Source: Bacteroidales bacterium (GTDB lineage Bacteria; Bacteroidota; Bacteroidia; Bacteroidales; VadinHA17). From it: 9,250 nt of DNA. The notes beneath the pieces were generated by a model, which was given only the letters and a program-made list of their open reading frames with translations, made no database searches and was not told where the DNA came from. The DNA lies in assembly GCA_027451265.1 (NCBI GenBank), contig DAIDJT010000093.1, forward strand, positions 1-9,250, read 5' to 3'. The position numbers were made by a program, and so were the translations under genes. Below are positions 7,309-9,250 of this stretch, one piece after another. Numbering within the stretch: position 1 is the stretch's first letter; each line of letters starts with the position of its first letter.

Positions 7309-7392
7309 TTGATTTGCATCAAATTAAGTAAGATTTTCAGAATAAAAAAATGACCCGGGGCACTGATCTGAAAAAGGTGCTGACGGTTCAGA
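7309..7392 (-). other. Aminotransferase leader with competing inverted repeats
   Basis: In the minus-strand transcript the hexamer TCTGAA (7392-7387) can pair with TTCAGA (7372-7367). The latter, as TTTTCAGA (7374-7367), can pair instead with TCTGAAAA (7341-7334). The two pairings exclude each other. A run of seven T (7350-7344) lies between the second and third arms. A small hairpin, TTGAT-GCAA-ATCAA (7322-7309), with a GNRA-type loop, sits just before the ATG. The stems are short and AT-rich, so this may be chance; a -7-like TTAATTTG also lies here (about 7326-7319). Confidence 0.22.
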
Positions 7393-7404
7393 AGAGCCAT
7401 GAAT

Positions 7405-7438
7405 GGGATTCACTCACCGGTCAATGAAGGTGAATCCC
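7405..7438 (-). terminator. 9-bp inverted repeat directly after the recR stop codon
   Basis: GGGATTCAC (7405-7413) and GTGAATCCC (7430-7438) are exact reverse complements around a 16-base loop. The first base of the stem touches the recR TGA stop (7441-7439). In the recR transcript this would form a stable 3' hairpin. The bases after the stem (ATTCATGGCTC) are not a U-run, so it is not a textbook intrinsic terminator. It may stabilise the 3' end, or mark the end of the recR message together with the T-run 55-60 bases further on. Confidence 0.4.
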
Positions 7439-8062
7439 TCAGCCCTGTGAGGGTATGGAGAATATGCGCCGGTTGACGATTGACTGCCCCAGGGTGATTT
7501 CATCGGTATATTCCAGCACGTCGCCTATGGCCACGCCTCGGGCCAGGGTGGTGATCCGGACATCATAACCTGACAACCGTTTGTAGATATAGAAGTTTGT
7601 GGTGTCACCCTCCATGGTTGTGCTCAGGGCCAGGATAACCTCCCTGACACTGCCTCCGCGCACCCTCTCTTCAAGGCTGTTGATTGTCAGGTCGGATGGC
7701 CCGACGCCGTCAACAGGCGAAATGATTCCACCCAGTACGTGGTAAAGACCCCTGAATTGCCTGGTATTTTCCACTGCCATTATATCCTGAACGCTCTCAA
7801 CCACACATATAACAGAGCTGTCCCTTGACTGGTCACTGCATATCTCACACATGGGAGTGTCACTGATTCCGTGGCATATGCTGCAGTAACATACATCATC
7901 ACGCAGCCTGATGACAGTTTCGCCGAAACGGCGAACTTCCCCGCTGTCACGTCTGAGCAGATGCATCACCAGCCTGAAGGCGGTCTTGCGGCCTATTCCC
8001 GGCAGTGAAGCGAACTCATTCACTGCCTCTTCGAGCAGCCTGGATGGGAAACGTGATGACAT
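7439..8062 (-). CDS. recR: Recombination mediator protein RecR
   Basis: The 207-residue protein is full length for RecR (about 200 aa). RecR works with RecO, and in some bacteria RecF, to load RecA onto SSB-covered gaps in damaged DNA. Visible in order: a helix-hairpin-helix with SLPGIGRKTAFRLVMHLL (19-36), a Cys4 zinc finger formed by C60, C63, C72 and C75 (an extra Cys is at 58), a Toprim domain with VICVVES (84-90) and ILALSTTMEGD (143-153), and the C-terminal RecR segment LARGVAIGDVLEYTDEITLG (173-192). All expected parts are present and there is no frameshift. It is divergent from the symporter and separated by 136 bp from the next gene on its strand, so it is probably its own transcription unit, with a good -7 box just upstream. 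It starts at the ATG at 8062. Confidence 0.97.
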   Translation of the reverse strand: MSSRFPSRLLEEAVNEFASLPGIGRKTAFRLVMHLLRRDSGEVRRFGETVIRLRDDVCYCSICHGISDTPMCEICSDQSRDSSVICVVESVQDIMAVENTRQFRGLYHVLGGIISPVDGVGPSDLTINSLEERVRGGSVREVILALSTTMEGDTTNFYIYKRLSGYDVRITTLARGVAIGDVLEYTDEITLGQSIVNRRIFSIPSQG

Positions 8063-8077
8063 TGTGCGACTTTAGGG

Positions 8078-8085
8078 CAAAAATA
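8078..8085 (-). promoter_or_regulatory. Bacteroidota-type -7 box for recR
   Basis: On the minus strand the bases read TATTTTTG, a full match to the TAnnTTTG -7 element of Bacteroidota primary sigma factor promoters. It lies 15 bp before the recR ATG and implies a very short leader. A TTTG that could act as the -33 element is present at 8104-8101, but the 15-bp spacing is shorter than the usual 19-21 bp. Confidence 0.4.
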
Positions 8086-8142
8086 ATTCAATATTTGCCG
8101 CAAACCTGATGGCAGTGTAATTTTTATCTGCGATCTTTTTAG

Positions 8143-8150
8143 TATCCTTG
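8143..8150 (+). promoter_or_regulatory. Candidate -7 box for the symporter gene
   Basis: TATCCTTG matches seven of eight positions of TAnnTTTG and is 19 bp before the ATG at 8170, a plausible distance for a short leader. The -33 region around 8120 is T-rich but has no exact TTTG. With the recR box it makes the 107-bp spacer a divergent promoter region. Confidence 0.3.
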
Positions 8151-8169
8151 CACCTGTGACTTCGAAATT

Positions 8170-9250
8170 ATGACACCTACCCTCATCCTTTTGATTTTCA
8201 TAGCCTATACGCTGCTGCTGTTTGCCATAACCTTCATTACGGCACGCCGTGCCAACCACCAGTCGTTTTATATAGGCAACAAGGTCTCACCGTGGTTTGT
8301 AGTGGCCTACGGGATGATAGGAGCCTCCCTTTCCGGAGTGACCTTCATGTCTGTGCCCGGATGGGTGGGGGAGACGCAGTTTTCCTATATGATGGTTGCT
8401 TTCGGATATTTCTTCGGGTACGTGGTCATCGCCCTCATCCTTCTTCCTTTGTATTACCGCCTTAAACTCACCTCCATATACAGCTACCTTGAACAGCGTT
8501 TCGGTTTCTGGTCGTACAAGACCGGGGCCGGATTCTTTATTCTTTCGAGAGTTCTCGGAGCCTCGCTCCGCATGTTCCTTGTCATCAATGTGCTCCAGAT
8601 CTTCGTTTTTGATGCCTGGAACATTCCCTTCTGGGTCAACGTGCTGATATTCATAGCACTGATAATCATTTATACCCTCAAGGGAGGGATCCGTACAATC
8701 ATCTGGACAGACACACTGCAGACCACATTCATGCTCCTTGCCGTAATACTCTCAGTCTATTACATAAGCCGGGAACTGGGAGAACCGCTGTCCAAACTCA
8801 TCGGGAACATCTTTGACAGTGATATGTCAAGGATGGTGATTACTGACTGGGATCATCCCCGCCACTTCATAAAGCAGTTTTTCAGTGGCATGTTCATTAC
8901 GATAACAATGACCGGGCTCGACCAGGAGATGATGCAGAAAAACCTGAGTATCAGGCACCTGAAGGATGCCCAGAAAAACATGTTCACATTCAGCACGATT
9001 AACCTTGTCGTTGTGTTCCTGTTCCTGGTTCTCGGAGCATTCCTTGTGTTCTATGCCAGCGCCGAGAATATCACCGTTGCGATGTCAGACGACCTCTTCC
9101 CGACAATCGCCTTCCGGTACCTTAGCCCTGCTGCAGGAGTGATTTTCCTGATAGGTCTTATCTCGGCAGCATTTCCGAGTGCAGACGGGGCGCTTACCTC
9201 GCTGACCACCTCATTCAGTATTGACTTTCTGGGGCTTGAAAAGAAGACCG
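8170..9250 (+). CDS. Sodium:solute symporter (SSS family), N-terminal 360 residues (runs off right edge)
   Basis: The frame opens at ATG 8170 and continues without a stop to the edge, giving 360 codons of a family usually about 450-600 aa long. The product is an inner-membrane Na+-coupled carrier with a LeuT-like fold. Hydrophobic segments lie at about 2-23, 43-63, 72-97, 118-147, 153-169, 183-200, 239-250, 275-297 and 321-336. Family marks include SGVTFMSVPGWVGE (55-68), GGIRTIIWTDTLQ (172-184, the conserved loop before a helix), MTGLDQEMMQKNLS (247-260) and SAAFPSADGALTSLTTSFSI (332-351). The last matches the helix whose Ser/Thr residues form the sodium site in vSGLT-like carriers. The substrate (sugar, sialic acid, amino acid or other) cannot be told from this part. 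It is transcribed away from recR, and nothing in the window links it to the minus-strand genes. Confidence 0.93.
   Translation, partial: MTPTLILLIFIAYTLLLFAITFITARRANHQSFYIGNKVSPWFVVAYGMIGASLSGVTFMSVPGWVGETQFSYMMVAFGYFFGYVVIALILLPLYYRLKLTSIYSYLEQRFGFWSYKTGAGFFILSRVLGASLRMFLVINVLQIFVFDAWNIPFWVNVLIFIALIIIYTLKGGIRTIIWTDTLQTTFMLLAVILSVYYISRELGEPLSKLIGNIFDSDMSRMVITDWDHPRHFIKQFFSGMFITITMTGLDQEMMQKNLSIRHLKDAQKNMFTFSTINLVVVFLFLVLGAFLVFYASAENITVAMSDDLFPTIAFRYLSPAAGVIFLIGLISAAFPSADGALTSLTTSFSIDFLGLEKKT

Noticed and set aside
8020..8259. A 79-codon minus-strand frame upstream of recR
   Set aside because: It crosses the divergent spacer and the antisense of the symporter start. It has no family resemblance and would conflict with both promoter regions.

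Overview
The window looks like a piece of a chromosome from a Bacteroidota (probably Bacteroidales-type) bacterium. The reasons are: three TPR plus PD40 (WD40-like) beta-propeller envelope proteins of a type abundant in that phylum; start codons without clear Shine-Dalgarno sequences; -7 boxes resembling the Bacteroidota TAnnTTTG element; and a RecR with the Bacteroidota-like Toprim stretch. Base composition is moderate, and coding strands often leave open antisense frames. No rRNA, tRNA, CRISPR array, insertion sequence or phage gene was seen.

Layout, right to left along the minus strand: recR (8062-7439), a class I/II PLP-dependent aminotransferase (7302-6088), a family 2 glycosyltransferase (6083-5223), three tandem TPR-PD40 paralogs called A (5134-3101), B (3096-1816) and C (1757-111), and the first 42 codons of a GNAT acetyltransferase that runs off the left edge (127 to <1). 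On the plus strand, divergent from recR, a sodium:solute symporter starts at 8170 and runs off the right edge. The two edge genes have no stop codon inside the window and were read by hand.

Spacing suggests at least two co-transcribed blocks on the minus strand: aminotransferase-GT2 (4-bp gap), and A-B (4-bp gap or short overlap), then C (58 bp later), then GNAT (17-bp overlap). An 88-bp spacer with an 18-bp dyad separates GT2 from paralog A. A 136-bp spacer with several inverted repeats separates recR from the aminotransferase. The symporter and recR share a 107-bp divergent promoter region.

The most interesting content is the A-B-C cassette. The three proteins share a signal peptide, a TPR-like helical domain with a conserved cysteine pair and a five-blade-like propeller, but each ends differently. 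A has an Ig-like segment, an Ala/Thr/Asn/Asp-rich linker and a Cys-TM-Arg/Lys tail. B stops right after the propeller. C has a SPOR-like, putatively peptidoglycan-binding domain. This suggests related envelope proteins held at different places (inner membrane, soluble periplasm, cell wall), possibly as one assembly. The domain layout recalls PorE-type proteins of the type IX secretion and gliding machinery, but no por or gld gene is visible here, so that link is only a hypothesis. The housekeeping genes (recR, symporter, aminotransferase) look ordinary.
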